Source: Clostridium sp.
GTDB lineage: Bacteria; Bacillota; Clostridia; Clostridiales; Clostridiaceae
DNA length: 33,366 nucleotides
Assembly: GCF_021443865.1 (NCBI RefSeq)
Contig: NZ_JABUTB010000007.1
Span: forward strand, 36,656-70,021
Reading direction: 5' to 3'
Shown here: positions 1 through 8,404 of the stretch, in pieces
Layout: each line of letters opens with the position of its first letter
Numbering within the stretch: position 1 is the stretch's first letter
The notes under the pieces: generated by a model
What the model saw: the letters and a program-made list of their open reading frames with translations, nothing else
The model's database searches: none
Told to the model about the DNA's origin: nothing
Position numbers and translations under genes: made by a program

Positions 1-378
1 AGTGAAGAAATAAGTAAAGAGCTTAGAGAACAATATATAAATACCTTTGAAGAATATAATGAAAAGTTTATAGCAAAGTATAGCTATATTTTTGAAAATT
101 ACTTAGTAAATTTTATGTACAACAATATTTTTCCATTTTCTGAATCTGAATCAATATTTGATGGGTATATTTTGCTTTTAACTAGATATTCATTTATTAG
201 ATTTTATTTAGTTGGTAAATATCTTTATAATAAACAGGAAAGTAAAGAAAGCATAGTTGATTTTATTCAAGTTTTCTCTAAAACTATAGAGCATCATAAT
301 AGTTATTTAATTGATTCATTAGAGTATATAAAAGAAAATGAATTTGATAATATGGAATTTGCTAAAGTTCTTTTATAG
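1..378 (+). CDS. fliB: Flagellin lysine-N-methylase (FliB-like), C-terminal part
   Basis: The frame is open from the first base of the window to a TAA at 376-378, so 125 C-terminal residues are visible and the start lies outside. The ATG at 115 is an internal methionine: the frame upstream continues without a stop and carries family-like sequence. The segments ENYLVN, IFPFSES, SIFDGY and FSKTIEHHNSYL resemble, from memory, the conserved tail of clostridial flagellin lysine-N-methylases, which methylate surface lysines of flagellin. The Cys-rich Fe-S part of that family would lie upstream and cannot be checked. A terminator follows at 446-482. If the call is right, the organism is flagellated. 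The alternative is an unknown protein of similar tail composition. Confidence 0.6.
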   Translation, partial: SEEISKELREQYINTFEEYNEKFIAKYSYIFENYLVNFMYNNIFPFSESESIFDGYILLLTRYSFIRFYLVGKYLYNKQESKESIVDFIQVFSKTIEHHNSYLIDSLEYIKENEFDNMEFAKVLL

Positions 379-445
379 GCAGGGAAAATTCTTAGCTTAT
401 GCTTTTGCTAAATATACAATTAAAACTGAAGACAAATATTAATTA

Positions 446-482
446 ATTGGTGGGGAATTAAAAACCTCACTAATATTTTTTT
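446..482 (+). terminator. Rho-independent terminator after the methylase fragment
   Basis: A 10-bp stem, ATTGGTGGGG (446-455) with CCTCACTAAT (465-474), includes two G-U pairs and a 9-nt A-rich loop. It is followed by A and seven T (476-482). It separates the methylase gene from the importer operon. Confidence 0.8.
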
Positions 483-591
483 GCTTATATTAATAAAAAA
501 GCTAGAATTTATAGAGGAAAATATCTTGAATTTTTAGGGTATTTTTATAAAAGAATTTGATATAGAATTTAGCTAGATAGAGTAGTATTAA

Positions 592-606
592 ATGAAATCG
601 ATTAAG
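592..606 (+). promoter_or_regulatory. Candidate CcpA (cre) site
   Basis: ATGAAATCGATTAAG matches the Bacillus/clostridial cre consensus WTGNAANCGNWNNCW at all but the last two defined positions. It lies about 100 nt upstream of a putative carbohydrate importer operon, where carbon catabolite control would make sense. In AT-rich DNA such partial matches occur by chance. Confidence 0.25.
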
Positions 607-650
607 TTATATTATAAGTCGATGTAAAGGTATACTATTAAATCTAAAAA

Positions 651-659
651 TGGTATAAA
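651..659 (+). promoter_or_regulatory. Candidate extended -10 promoter element of the importer operon
   Basis: TGGTATAAA fits a TGn extended -10 element and would start transcription about 25-30 nt before the lipoprotein ATG, just upstream of its Shine-Dalgarno sequence. No good -35 hexamer is visible at 16-18 nt. A second -10-like hexamer (TATACT, 631-636) also lacks a -35. Confidence 0.3.
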
Positions 660-694
660 AGATAATTACAAAAACTATTTAGGGGGAAGAGATT

Positions 695-2410
695 ATGAAA
701 GTCAAAAAAATCATTAGCCTTATTTGTACAGTAGTTGTTGCTACAAGTCTATTAATAGGCTGTAAATCAAATGGAGGAGACAGTGGTAAAACTGAAGAAA
801 ATACAAAACCAGCAGCTTTAACAATTTTACAAGAATCCTCACAAGGATGGGTAAGAAACTTTAACCCATATAACAAACCAACTCAATTTATTCAAGGATT
901 TATGTACGAGCCATTAGTTATTTTTGATGCCAATAATGGTGGAAAAGAAACAATGTGGTTAGCTGAAGATATAGTAAGCGAAGCAGATAACAAAACTATC
1001 ATAGTAAAAGTAAGAAAAGACGTTAAGTGGAGCGATGGTGAAGAATTTAATGCTGATGACGTTGTATTCACATACACTTATTCAAAGGACAATCCAGAAA
1101 TTGATACAACTGGTAACTGGCATGGAGATAGTCCAAAGCTACAATCAGTTGAAAAGGTAGATGATCATACAGTTAAATTTGTAATGTCAAAGCCTAACGT
1201 ATTTAGCAGAAAAGATATATTTTTCCAAACTTGGGTGATTCCAGAGCATGTATTCTCTAAAATTTCTGATCCAGCTACAGCAATAATAGATAATCCAGTT
1301 GTTACAGGATCTTTCTCAGAAGTAAAAGATTATACTCCTGAAATGGTTGTTTTAGGTAAAAATCAAAACTATTGGAAAGCTGATGACTTAAAAGTAGATG
1401 AATTAAGAATACCACAATTTGATGGAAATGATGCTGCTTTAGCATTATTGGAAGAAGGAAATATTGACTGGGCATATATTATGATTCCAGACATTGAAAA
1501 CACTTATGTAAAAGGCGATGCTCATAAGAAATATTGGTATGGTAGAAATGATGCTATAAGATTAAGCTTTAACTATATGACTAAAAATGAAAACAATAAG
1601 AAGGCTTTTGAATCAGTAGACTTTAGAAGAGCTGTATCTTTAGCAACAGATAGAAATACTATTAATAAATCTGCAGCATTTGGTTATTTAAGTGAAGAAA
1701 TACCAACTGTTACTGGATTACCACCAATGTTATCAGGCTATATAAATAAAGATGCAAAAGCACTTTCAGATCCATATACTAAATTTGATTTAACTGAAGC
1801 AGCAAAAGTTCTTGATGCAGCAGGTTTTGTGGATAAAGATGGAGATAAGTTCAGAGATAATCCAGATGGAACTCCAATCAAATTTGATATAATCTCCCCT
1901 GCAGGATGGTCAGATTGGAATGCAGGAGCACAAATAGTTGCAGAAAACTTACAAAAAATTGGTATAAATGCTACAAATGCACCTAAGGAACTTGGAGTTG
2001 TTACAGAAGCTTGGGGAACTGGTGAATTTGATATGTTATATACAGCTTATGGACAAAACACAAACATTTGGAAGTATTATTTTGACACAATTGGAGATCA
2101 ATCAAGATTCTTAACAAGTACTTGGTGGTCAACTTGTCAAAATAACTATAAGAATGATGAAATGACAGCTTTAATAGAAGAATTACCAACAGCAAATGAC
2201 GCAAGACAAGCTGAAATAGTAGAAACTGTTGAAAAATTCTTTGCTGAAAATATGATTAGTGTACCAATCTTATTCAATGGTAAGTGGAATATTTATAATG
2301 ATGCTAGATTCACAGGATGGACAACAGAAGAAGGTAAGGGTCCAGATCCATCTAACTGTATACACGATTCTAAGATACTACAATTAATGGAATTAGAACC
2401 AGTAAAATAA
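695..2410 (+). CDS. Extracellular solute-binding lipoprotein, family 5 (Opp/Dpp-like)
   Basis: This 571-residue substrate-binding protein serves the ABC importer encoded immediately downstream. The N-terminus is a lipoprotein signal: basic MKVKK, a hydrophobic core, then the lipobox LLIGC with Cys23 as the likely lipidated residue after signal peptidase II cleavage. A Ser/Gly/Lys linker follows. The body has the family 5 layout and motifs such as DVKWSDGEEFNADDVVFTYTY and FRRAVSLATDR. Family 5 members bind oligopeptides, nickel or beta-linked oligosaccharides. The downstream beta-glucosidase and YesN-type regulator favour a beta-glucoside or cello-oligosaccharide ligand, as in Thermotoga systems, but that is inference. 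The start is supported by the AGGGGGAAGAG ribosome binding site. It is the first gene of a five-gene operon. Confidence 0.85.
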   Translation: MKVKKIISLICTVVVATSLLIGCKSNGGDSGKTEENTKPAALTILQESSQGWVRNFNPYNKPTQFIQGFMYEPLVIFDANNGGKETMWLAEDIVSEADNKTIIVKVRKDVKWSDGEEFNADDVVFTYTYSKDNPEIDTTGNWHGDSPKLQSVEKVDDHTVKFVMSKPNVFSRKDIFFQTWVIPEHVFSKISDPATAIIDNPVVTGSFSEVKDYTPEMVVLGKNQNYWKADDLKVDELRIPQFDGNDAALALLEEGNIDWAYIMIPDIENTYVKGDAHKKYWYGRNDAIRLSFNYMTKNENNKKAFESVDFRRAVSLATDRNTINKSAAFGYLSEEIPTVTGLPPMLSGYINKDAKALSDPYTKFDLTEAAKVLDAAGFVDKDGDKFRDNPDGTPIKFDIISPAGWSDWNAGAQIVAENLQKIGINATNAPKELGVVTEAWGTGEFDMLYTAYGQNTNIWKYYFDTIGDQSRFLTSTWWSTCQNNYKNDEMTALIEELPTANDARQAEIVETVEKFFAENMISVPILFNGKWNIYNDARFTGWTTEEGKGPDPSNCIHDSKILQLMELEPVK

Positions 2411-2440
2411 ATTATTAATTAATGTTAGAGGAGGAGAAAG

Positions 2441-3430
2441 ATGAAATATATTTTGAAACGATTAGGGTTTTATTTTATGGCCTTTATCGGAGCATTTACG
2501 TTAAACTTCTTTCTTCCTCGTCTTATGCCAGGAGACCCAGTCCAAATGAGATTAGGAGAGCTTGCACAACAAGGTGGTAAAATAGATCCAGCCACTATAG
2601 CAGCTATTGAAAAAATGTTTGGAATTAACAGCAATGAGCCTTTAATAGTAACTTATTTTAAAAATTTCGTTGATATATTAAAAGGTGATTGGGGAGTTTC
2701 TTTTACAAATAACCTATATGCAGTAACTGACGTAATAAAAAGACCATTAGGGTGGACAGTATTTTTATGTGGAACAGCATTAATATTATCATTTATTATT
2801 AATACGGCTTTAGGTATATTTGTTGCATGGAGAAGAGGAAGTAGATTAGATACAACATTAACAGTTGGGGGACAAATTATGGCAAATATTCCTGCTGTAA
2901 TTATTGCATTAACTTTAAGTTATACATTGGCTTATAGTGGGATTTTCCCTAAAGGCTATGCAATAACGCCTTTATTATATGCAAAGGGTTTTGCATATGT
3001 TAAGGATGTTGCCTATCATGCCTTCTTACCAGTAACTGCAATTATTTTAAGTAGTTTCGGTGGAATAATGGGTATGAGAGCTAATATGATAAATCAATTA
3101 GGTGAAGATTATATAGTTATGGGAGTTGCAAAAGGCGTTCCTGATAAAAAGATTATGCTTAAGTACTGTGCAAGAAATGCTATGCTACCAGTGGTAACTT
3201 CATTTGCAATGTCAGTTGGATTTTTACTTGGTGGACAATTACTTATTGAAAATATATTTAACTATCCAGGATTAGGAAAGTTAATGATTCAAGCTATTAA
3301 TGGTAGAGACTACCCATTAATGCAAGGTATTTTGCTTATGACTACAATTTTGATGTTGTCAGCTAATTTTATTGCAGATATAAGTGTTTTTATTCTTGAT
3401 CCAAGAATTAGAAGACAATCAGGAGAATAA
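2441..3430 (+). CDS. ABC importer permease, DppB/OppB family
   Basis: This 329-residue integral membrane subunit has about six hydrophobic segments and forms half of the translocation pore. The N-terminal helix followed by FFLPRLMPGDPVQMRLG is characteristic of the OppB/DppB side. The EAA-loop region that contacts the ATPases is visible around MGVAKGVPDKKIMLKYCARN, followed by LPVVTSFAMSVGFLLGG. The length is normal for the family. The ATG is preceded by a GAGGAGGAG ribosome binding site. The gene lies 30 nt after the lipoprotein gene and 26 nt before the second permease, consistent with one transcript. Confidence 0.88.
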   Translation: MKYILKRLGFYFMAFIGAFTLNFFLPRLMPGDPVQMRLGELAQQGGKIDPATIAAIEKMFGINSNEPLIVTYFKNFVDILKGDWGVSFTNNLYAVTDVIKRPLGWTVFLCGTALILSFIINTALGIFVAWRRGSRLDTTLTVGGQIMANIPAVIIALTLSYTLAYSGIFPKGYAITPLLYAKGFAYVKDVAYHAFLPVTAIILSSFGGIMGMRANMINQLGEDYIVMGVAKGVPDKKIMLKYCARNAMLPVVTSFAMSVGFLLGGQLLIENIFNYPGLGKLMIQAINGRDYPLMQGILLMTTILMLSANFIADISVFILDPRIRRQSGE

Positions 3431-3456
3431 TTATAAGGAAAGTATGAGGTTGTAAT

Positions 3457-4413
3457 ATGGGAAAGAAATTATTTAATTCTAAAATAGTTAATTTTTTGAA
3501 AGAGTCTCCTAAAACTACTGTTGGGTTAGTATTAATATTTATTGTATTAGTCTTAACTCTTGGAGCTAACCTATTTACACCATATGAGTCTATGCAAACC
3601 TTTGATGGATTATGGCGTGTACCACCATCATCTCAGCATATTCTTGGAACCACACAAGCAGGTAAAGATGTGTGGGCTCAAACTTTATATGGTGGAAGAG
3701 TATCCATATCAGTTGGGATTTTTGCAGGGACAATAGCAGTTATTCTAAGCTTAATAATTGGAATTACAGCTGGTTATTTTGGTGGAGTAGTAGATAATGG
3801 TATAACAACTACAATAAATATAATTATGGTTATTCCACAAACAGTATTACTATTAATAATTGCATCAATGATAGGGAAAATTTCTCCTATGGCAATTGGA
3901 ATTATAATAGGTCTTACTTCTTGGCCATGGGGAGCTCGTGTTTATAGAGCACAAACTATGAGTTTAAGAAATAGAGAGTTTGTAAAATCAGCTGAAACTT
4001 TAGGTGAATCTAAAATACGTATATTATTTGTAGAAATAATGCCTAATATGTTATCAATGATAACTTCAGGGTTTATAGGAACAATAATATATGCTATTAT
4101 GGCACAATCATTTATTGAATTTATAGGTTTTGGTGATAGAATGTCAGTAACTTGGGGACAAATGTTAAATAATGCCCAAAGTACTGGTGCTTTAAATAGT
4201 GGAGTATGGTGGGAAGTACTTGGACCAAGTGTATTTGTAATATTATTTGGAGCAGGACTTACACTAATTAATTTCTCCATTGATGAGGTATCTAATCCCA
4301 AATTAAGAGCTCAAAGAATTATGAGAAAATACTATAAAGAAAAGAAGAAACAAGAAAGATTATTAAAGAAAGAATTTTCAGGAACTACTACTAGTGAAGG
4401 AGGCGTGAATTAA
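3457..4413 (+). CDS. ABC importer permease, DppC/OppC family
   Basis: This 318-residue second permease has an OppC-type N-terminus: a cytoplasmic leader, one membrane helix, then a periplasm-facing stretch with HILGTTQAGKDVWAQTLYGG, which corresponds to the family's HxLGTDxxGRDxxSR region. The EAA loop is around VKSAETLGESKIRILFVEIM. The C-terminus is unusually basic (KYYKEKKKQERLLKKE) and probably cytoplasmic. The TAA stop overlaps the ATG of the next gene by one base (TAATG), which suggests translational coupling to the ATPase. Confidence 0.88.
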   Translation: MGKKLFNSKIVNFLKESPKTTVGLVLIFIVLVLTLGANLFTPYESMQTFDGLWRVPPSSQHILGTTQAGKDVWAQTLYGGRVSISVGIFAGTIAVILSLIIGITAGYFGGVVDNGITTTINIIMVIPQTVLLLIIASMIGKISPMAIGIIIGLTSWPWGARVYRAQTMSLRNREFVKSAETLGESKIRILFVEIMPNMLSMITSGFIGTIIYAIMAQSFIEFIGFGDRMSVTWGQMLNNAQSTGALNSGVWWEVLGPSVFVILFGAGLTLINFSIDEVSNPKLRAQRIMRKYYKEKKKQERLLKKEFSGTTTSEGGVN

Positions 4414-5390
4414 TGGGAGCAATACTTGAAGTTGAAAATCTTTGTGTTGATTATATAACAGAAAAAGGACATATAAGAGCAGTAGATAACGTAAGCTTTG
4501 TTATTGAAGAAGGAAAAAGCCTAGGCCTAGCAGGAGAGTCAGGTTGTGGTAAAAGTACTATTGCTTATTCATTAATGAGATTACACAGACCTCCAGCACT
4601 TATTACTGGTGGAACAATAAAAATGGATGGAAAAGATATTTTATCCTTACCTGAATATCAATTGCAAGAATTTAGATGGAATAAAATAAGTATGGTGTTC
4701 CAATCAGCTATGAACTGTTTAAATCCAGTAGCTACTCTTGAAAATCAATTTTTTGAACTTTATAAAACTCATGGAATAACTAAAAATAAAAAGGAAGCAA
4801 GAAAGATGGCAGAAGAGCTTCTAGAAATAGTAGGTATTCCAGCAAATCGTTTAGGAGATTATCCACATCAATTTTCAGGTGGAATGAGACAGCGTGCTGT
4901 AATCGCTATGGCACTAGCTTTAAATCCAAGATTACTTATATTAGATGAACCTACTACAGCATTAGACACTGTAGTTCAAAGAGAAATACTTCAAAAAATT
5001 TATGAGTTAAAAGAAAAATTTAATTTTTCAATTTTATTTATCACTCATGATATTAGTTTAATGATGGAATTCTGTGATACAGTAGCAATAATGTATGCAG
5101 GAAAAATTGTTGAACAAGCATCTTCAAAGAAAATATTAAAGAATCCACAACATCCATATGCCTATGGATTAAAGAATTCATTCCCTTCATTGCAAGGTGA
5201 AATAGAATATATGGAAGGGATTCCAGGTTCACCATTAAATTTAAGCTGCATTCCTAAAGGATGTAGATTCCAAGATAGGTGTTTCAAAGCAACTAAAATA
5301 TGCTTTGAAGAAGAACCAAAAAGAAGTTCAAAAGATGATGAATTCTTCTTTTGTCATAATCCATTAGAACTGGTAAAGGAGATAGGATAA
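4413..5390 (+). CDS. ABC importer ATPase, DppD/OppD family
   Basis: This 325-residue cytoplasmic ATPase energises the importer. Walker A is GESGCGKST (residues 41-49), the signature is FSGGMRQR, Walker B is LLILDEPTTALD, and the switch histidine lies in FITHDISL. The C-terminal oligopeptide-transporter extension carries the family cysteine pattern (GCRFQDRC and later Cys residues). In related Opp/Dpp ATPases this region has been linked to an Fe-S cluster, but occupancy here is untested. It starts inside the stop codon of the permease gene and is followed after 3 nt by its partner ATPase. Confidence 0.9.
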   Translation: MGAILEVENLCVDYITEKGHIRAVDNVSFVIEEGKSLGLAGESGCGKSTIAYSLMRLHRPPALITGGTIKMDGKDILSLPEYQLQEFRWNKISMVFQSAMNCLNPVATLENQFFELYKTHGITKNKKEARKMAEELLEIVGIPANRLGDYPHQFSGGMRQRAVIAMALALNPRLLILDEPTTALDTVVQREILQKIYELKEKFNFSILFITHDISLMMEFCDTVAIMYAGKIVEQASSKKILKNPQHPYAYGLKNSFPSLQGEIEYMEGIPGSPLNLSCIPKGCRFQDRCFKATKICFEEEPKRSSKDDEFFFCHNPLELVKEIG

Positions 5391-5393
5391 GAT

Positions 5394-6389
5394 ATGGAAG
5401 AAAAAGAATTAGTACAACCAATATTTAGTGTGAAAAACGTTACAATGGATTTTAAAGTTGCTAAGAAAAGCTTTTTTTCAAAGAAAGGTACTATTCGTGC
5501 TTTAAATGACATATCTTTTGACTTATATCCTGGAGAATCTTTAGCAATAGTTGGAGAATCTGGTTGTGGAAAATCTACAATATGTAGAATTGCTATGAAA
5601 TTCTATGAACCAAGTTCTGGAGCAATGTATTTTGATAATGAAAATATTCATGATTTAAAAGGTGAAAAACTTAAAAATTATAGACAAAAGTCTCAAATGA
5701 TTTTCCAAGATCCTTTTTCATCTTTAAATCCTTTGCACAATATATATTATCATCTTAAAAGACCATTAGAGCTTTATCATCCTTCTGATGAAGAAACAAT
5801 GCATAAAAAGATGGATGAATACTTAACAATGGTTGGATTAACTCCACCTAAGGATCAAGGGGAAAAATTCCCCCATCAACTTTCAGGTGGACAAAAGCAA
5901 AGAGCTTATATTGCAAGAGTATTAGCAGTGGGAGCAGATGTGATTTTTGCAGATGAACCTACATCAATGCTTGATGTATCTATAAGACTTGGAGTTTTAA
6001 ATTTATTAAATAAGTTAAAAAAAGAAATGAAAAAATCTTTTGTATATATTACTCATGATATTGCAACAGCAAGATATTTTGCAGATAGAATAATAGTTTT
6101 ATATGCAGGACATATGGTGGAATGGGGCGATGTAGATAAAGTAATCTGCAATCCAAAACATCCATATACTAAGCTTCTTGTAGCAGCAGCTCCAGATCCT
6201 GAAAGAGATGGGGTAATGGAATTACCTGTTGTAAGAGATAAAGATACAGAAATAAGACAGTGGACACCTGAAAGTAAAGGATGCCCATTTAGAACTAGAT
6301 GTCCAGTAGCACAGGAGATTTGTGAAAGTAAGTTCCCAGAAGCTAGAGAAGTTTCACCTGGACAATTTATTAGATGTATCCATAGTTAG
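5394..6389 (+). CDS. ABC importer ATPase, DppF/OppF family
   Basis: This 331-residue second ATPase forms a heterodimer with the preceding gene product. Walker A is GESGCGKST (residues 54-62), the signature is LSGGQKQR, and Walker B is VIFADEPTSMLD. The C-terminal part has the Cys motif GCPFRTRCPVAQEIC. The insertion between the first strand and Walker A (KKSFFSKKGTIRALND) is typical of the F-type subunit. It is the last gene of the importer operon, with a strong terminator about 150 nt downstream at 6541-6577. Confidence 0.9.
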   Translation: MEEKELVQPIFSVKNVTMDFKVAKKSFFSKKGTIRALNDISFDLYPGESLAIVGESGCGKSTICRIAMKFYEPSSGAMYFDNENIHDLKGEKLKNYRQKSQMIFQDPFSSLNPLHNIYYHLKRPLELYHPSDEETMHKKMDEYLTMVGLTPPKDQGEKFPHQLSGGQKQRAYIARVLAVGADVIFADEPTSMLDVSIRLGVLNLLNKLKKEMKKSFVYITHDIATARYFADRIIVLYAGHMVEWGDVDKVICNPKHPYTKLLVAAAPDPERDGVMELPVVRDKDTEIRQWTPESKGCPFRTRCPVAQEICESKFPEAREVSPGQFIRCIHS

Positions 6390-6540
6390 TTAATTGGATT
6401 TTTCTTATAATAGCAATATAAAAAATATAGGGTTTTATCAATAGATATATAAAATTTATATGAAAGGTTATAAAGAACTAAATTAATATAGTTTTTACAA
6501 TGCTAGAAGGAACACTATATTAAAGGAATTTTTTATTACT

Positions 6541-6577
6541 ATAAATCCTAGAGGTATAACTCTGGGATTTATTTTTT
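6541..6577 (+). terminator. Rho-independent terminator of the importer operon
   Basis: ATAAATCCTAGAG (6541-6553) pairs with CTCTGGGATTTAT (6560-6572), giving 13 bp with one G-U pair and a 6-nt loop, followed by a run of T to 6577. Confidence 0.88.
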
Positions 6578-6634
6578 AGGAAACTTATACTAATTATTAA
6601 GCAAGATAATTACATAAATATTACATTATATATA

Positions 6635-6663
6635 TTTAAAGGTAGTGGTAGAAATTATATAAT
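6635..6663 (+). promoter_or_regulatory. Candidate sigma-A promoter of the regulator/beta-glucosidase unit
   Basis: TTTAAA (6635-6640), a 17-nt spacer and a consensus TATAAT (6658-6663) lie after the importer terminator and about 130 nt before the regulator start. The -35 is only a 4/6 match. Confidence 0.4.
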
Positions 6664-6795
6664 AGTAATATGGTAAATTAAAGGAAAATTTTAAAAGGGT
6701 ATATAAGGAATAATAGTTATGGAATTAAAGTGAAAATTGAATATAGTATAGGGACAAGGGTTTTATTATTTTTTACGATGAGAGGGGGCAATAAT

Positions 6796-7503
6796 ATGCT
6801 AAAGGTACTTATAGCAGATGATAAACCTAATGTAAGAGAAGAATTAAAAAATATTATTAATTGGAATGAATGTGGATTTATTATATGTGGAGAAGGCACT
6901 GATGGTTATGATACTTATGAAAAGATTTTTAATTTAAAGCCAGATTTAATAGTAATGGATATAAAAATGCAAGGGAAATCCGGATTAGATGTTATAAGAG
7001 ATGCAAAGAAAAAAGGGGTTTCAGGAAAATTTATAATAGTAAGCGAGTACTCTGAATTTAATTACTTAAAAAATGCAATGAGATATGGAGCAAAATCCTA
7101 CTTATTAAAACCTATAGATAAAGATGAGTTACTTGAAATTGTTAATGAAGTAAAGAAAGAAATTTTTTATAAAATAAATTTGAATACAAATGTTGAGTGT
7201 GAGCTTGAATTAATAAAAGAATATGCTTTAGTAAGGCTTTGCTTAAATAATTATTTAGAAGAAGCAAGGGAAATCTTAAATTCTATAAATAATAAAAGCT
7301 TATATGTTGCATTGATATCTAATGATAAAGAGAAATTAGATAGTGACAATATAATTGATTTAAAAAAGGCAGTTGAAGAGAATTTAAGTGGAAATAATAC
7401 TAATGTTTTTAGAGTGAAAAATAGAGTTGCAATAATATTTTATGACAAAAGTATTGAGTCCATTAATTCATTATTGAAAAAAATGAAAATACAAATAATA
7501 TAA
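6796..7503 (+). CDS. YesN-type response regulator, N-terminal half (receiver), ends at premature TAA
   Basis: This 235-residue product is a CheY-like receiver: acidic pair D8/D9 in VLIADD, phosphoacceptor D55 in LIVMD, and conserved K105 in YLLKP. The start of the YesN-family middle domain follows. The frame then meets TAA at 7501-7503 and continues without shift as the next gene, which holds the rest of the middle domain and the AraC-type DNA-binding domain. Joined, the two parts give about 510 codons, normal for YesN regulators. I chose the ATG at 6796 over an earlier in-frame codon at 6730 because GAGGGGGC precedes it and the receiver begins directly. No sensor histidine kinase (YesM partner) is in the window. 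The gene is either disrupted or made as two chains. Confidence 0.8.
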   Translation: MLKVLIADDKPNVREELKNIINWNECGFIICGEGTDGYDTYEKIFNLKPDLIVMDIKMQGKSGLDVIRDAKKKGVSGKFIIVSEYSEFNYLKNAMRYGAKSYLLKPIDKDELLEIVNEVKKEIFYKINLNTNVECELELIKEYALVRLCLNNYLEEAREILNSINNKSLYVALISNDKEKLDSDNIIDLKKAVEENLSGNNTNVFRVKNRVAIIFYDKSIESINSLLKKMKIQII

Positions 7504-7518
7504 ATGACAATACAAATT
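7483..7518 (+). repeat. Imperfect 21-nt tandem repeat carrying the regulator's premature stop
   Basis: ATGAAAATACAAATA (7483-7497) and ATGACAATACAAATT (7504-7518) match at 13 of 15 bases with a period of 21 nt, exactly seven codons. The TAA (7501-7503) lies between them. Removing one 21-nt unit restores an open frame reading KKMKIQIEKELKEKLF, which looks like an ordinary YesN linker. A past in-frame duplication is therefore a plausible cause of the break. Confidence 0.55.
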
Positions 7519-8328
7519 GAAAAAGAGCTGAAAGAAAAGCTTTTTATTACAATAGGAGATGAAGTTAGTAATATTAATAAAATTAATTACTCATATGAAA
7601 GTGCTAAGGATTTAATGGATAAGAAGTATTTATATCTTAATCAAGGGATTATTTATAAGAATAAGATAAAGAATACTATTAACAACTCAATTACTGAAGA
7701 ACAAATAATTAATAATTTATATAGATATATAGAAATAGGTGAAGTAGAGGAAATAAAGAAAAGCTTTTCATTATTGGAAAAAATTATATTAGAAAAGAAT
7801 TATAAAGAAGAGCAAATAAAGGCGCTACTAATTACTTACTATATTCAATTAAAAGATAATATTATATCAAACTATAATGTGAAAGAAACCCCAGATATGG
7901 ATAATAAAATAGTTATTGAAGAAATTTATAGTAAAAATAGCTTAAATGAAGTTATTAAGTTTTTAATAGAGAAATTCTTAAATATTTCAAAATATGTGGC
8001 AAGGAACTTTAAGGGGAAAGGCATTAATAGAATAATTAAATATGTAGATAATAAATATTATAGTGATTTAAAATTAGAGGATTTAGCAAAAATGTTTAAT
8101 TATAATAGCTCTTACTTAGGTAAATTATTTAAAGATACTACAGGTACAAGCTTTAATACTTATTTAGATAATGTAAGAATAGAAGAGGCTAAAAAATTGC
8201 TTCTTGAGGATAAATTTAAAGTATATGAAGTCTGTGAAAAGGTAGGTTATAAAAATATTGATTATTTTTATTATAAATTTAAAAAGTATGTAGGTATAAG
8301 CCCTTTAAATTATAAGAAAATAAAGTAA
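7504..8328 (+). CDS. YesN-type response regulator, C-terminal half (AraC-type DNA-binding)
   Basis: This 274-residue product lies in the same frame as the preceding gene, and its first ATG follows that gene's TAA directly. It contains the remainder of the helical middle domain and, at roughly residues 170-274, two helix-turn-helix motifs of the AraC/XylS family (KLEDLAKMFNYNSSYLGKLFK and VYEVCEKVGYKNIDYFYYKFKKYVGISPLNY). I see no Shine-Dalgarno sequence immediately before the ATG, so expression would need reinitiation at the stop-start junction, or readthrough. A free AraC domain could bind DNA without phosphorylation control. Likely targets are the flanking importer and beta-glucosidase genes. 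Only 76 nt without a terminator separate it from the beta-glucosidase gene. Confidence 0.75.
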   Translation: MTIQIEKELKEKLFITIGDEVSNINKINYSYESAKDLMDKKYLYLNQGIIYKNKIKNTINNSITEEQIINNLYRYIEIGEVEEIKKSFSLLEKIILEKNYKEEQIKALLITYYIQLKDNIISNYNVKETPDMDNKIVIEEIYSKNSLNEVIKFLIEKFLNISKYVARNFKGKGINRIIKYVDNKYYSDLKLEDLAKMFNYNSSYLGKLFKDTTGTSFNTYLDNVRIEEAKKLLLEDKFKVYEVCEKVGYKNIDYFYYKFKKYVGISPLNYKKIK

Positions 8329-8404
8329 ATAAAATACTACCTAAATATTTATTAATAAATTAAAAAAGTTGCATTGAGAAAAAATATATTTACTGGAGGA
8401 TAAT

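Larger units (their letters stand above)
379..694. other. Intergenic region before the ABC importer operon
   Basis: This 316-base AT-rich gap holds no convincing ORF. It contains the terminator of the upstream gene (446-482), a weak catabolite-repression-like site (592-606), an extended -10-like element (651-659) and a strong Shine-Dalgarno sequence (AGGGGGAAGAG, about 679-689) for the lipoprotein gene. I see no recognisable riboswitch. Confidence 0.6.
6390..6795. other. Intergenic region between importer and regulator
   Basis: This gap of about 400 bases contains the operon terminator (6541-6577) and a candidate promoter (6635-6663) for the regulator. An inverted pair TAATATAG/CTATATTA, separated by about two dozen bases, lies upstream of the terminator and has no obvious role. 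The frame of the regulator stays open upstream to about 6730, but that stretch does not look like receiver-domain sequence. Confidence 0.5.

Noticed and set aside
115..378. A short 87-residue gene starting at 115
   Set aside because: The same frame is open to the window edge and carries family-like sequence upstream, so it is the tail of a longer gene.
3942..4301. Minus-strand ORF of 119 codons opposite the second permease gene
   Set aside because: It lies wholly within a well-supported gene and shows no family resemblance or ribosome binding site.
6730..6795. Earlier in-frame start (22 extra residues) for the receiver-domain regulator
   Set aside because: The extension is not receiver-like, has no good ribosome binding site, and the ATG at 6796 has GAGGGGGC before it.
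8329..8404. Palindrome ATTTATTAATAAAT as a terminator before the beta-glucosidase gene
   Set aside because: It is a weak, purely AT palindrome without loop or T run, so cotranscription remains likely.
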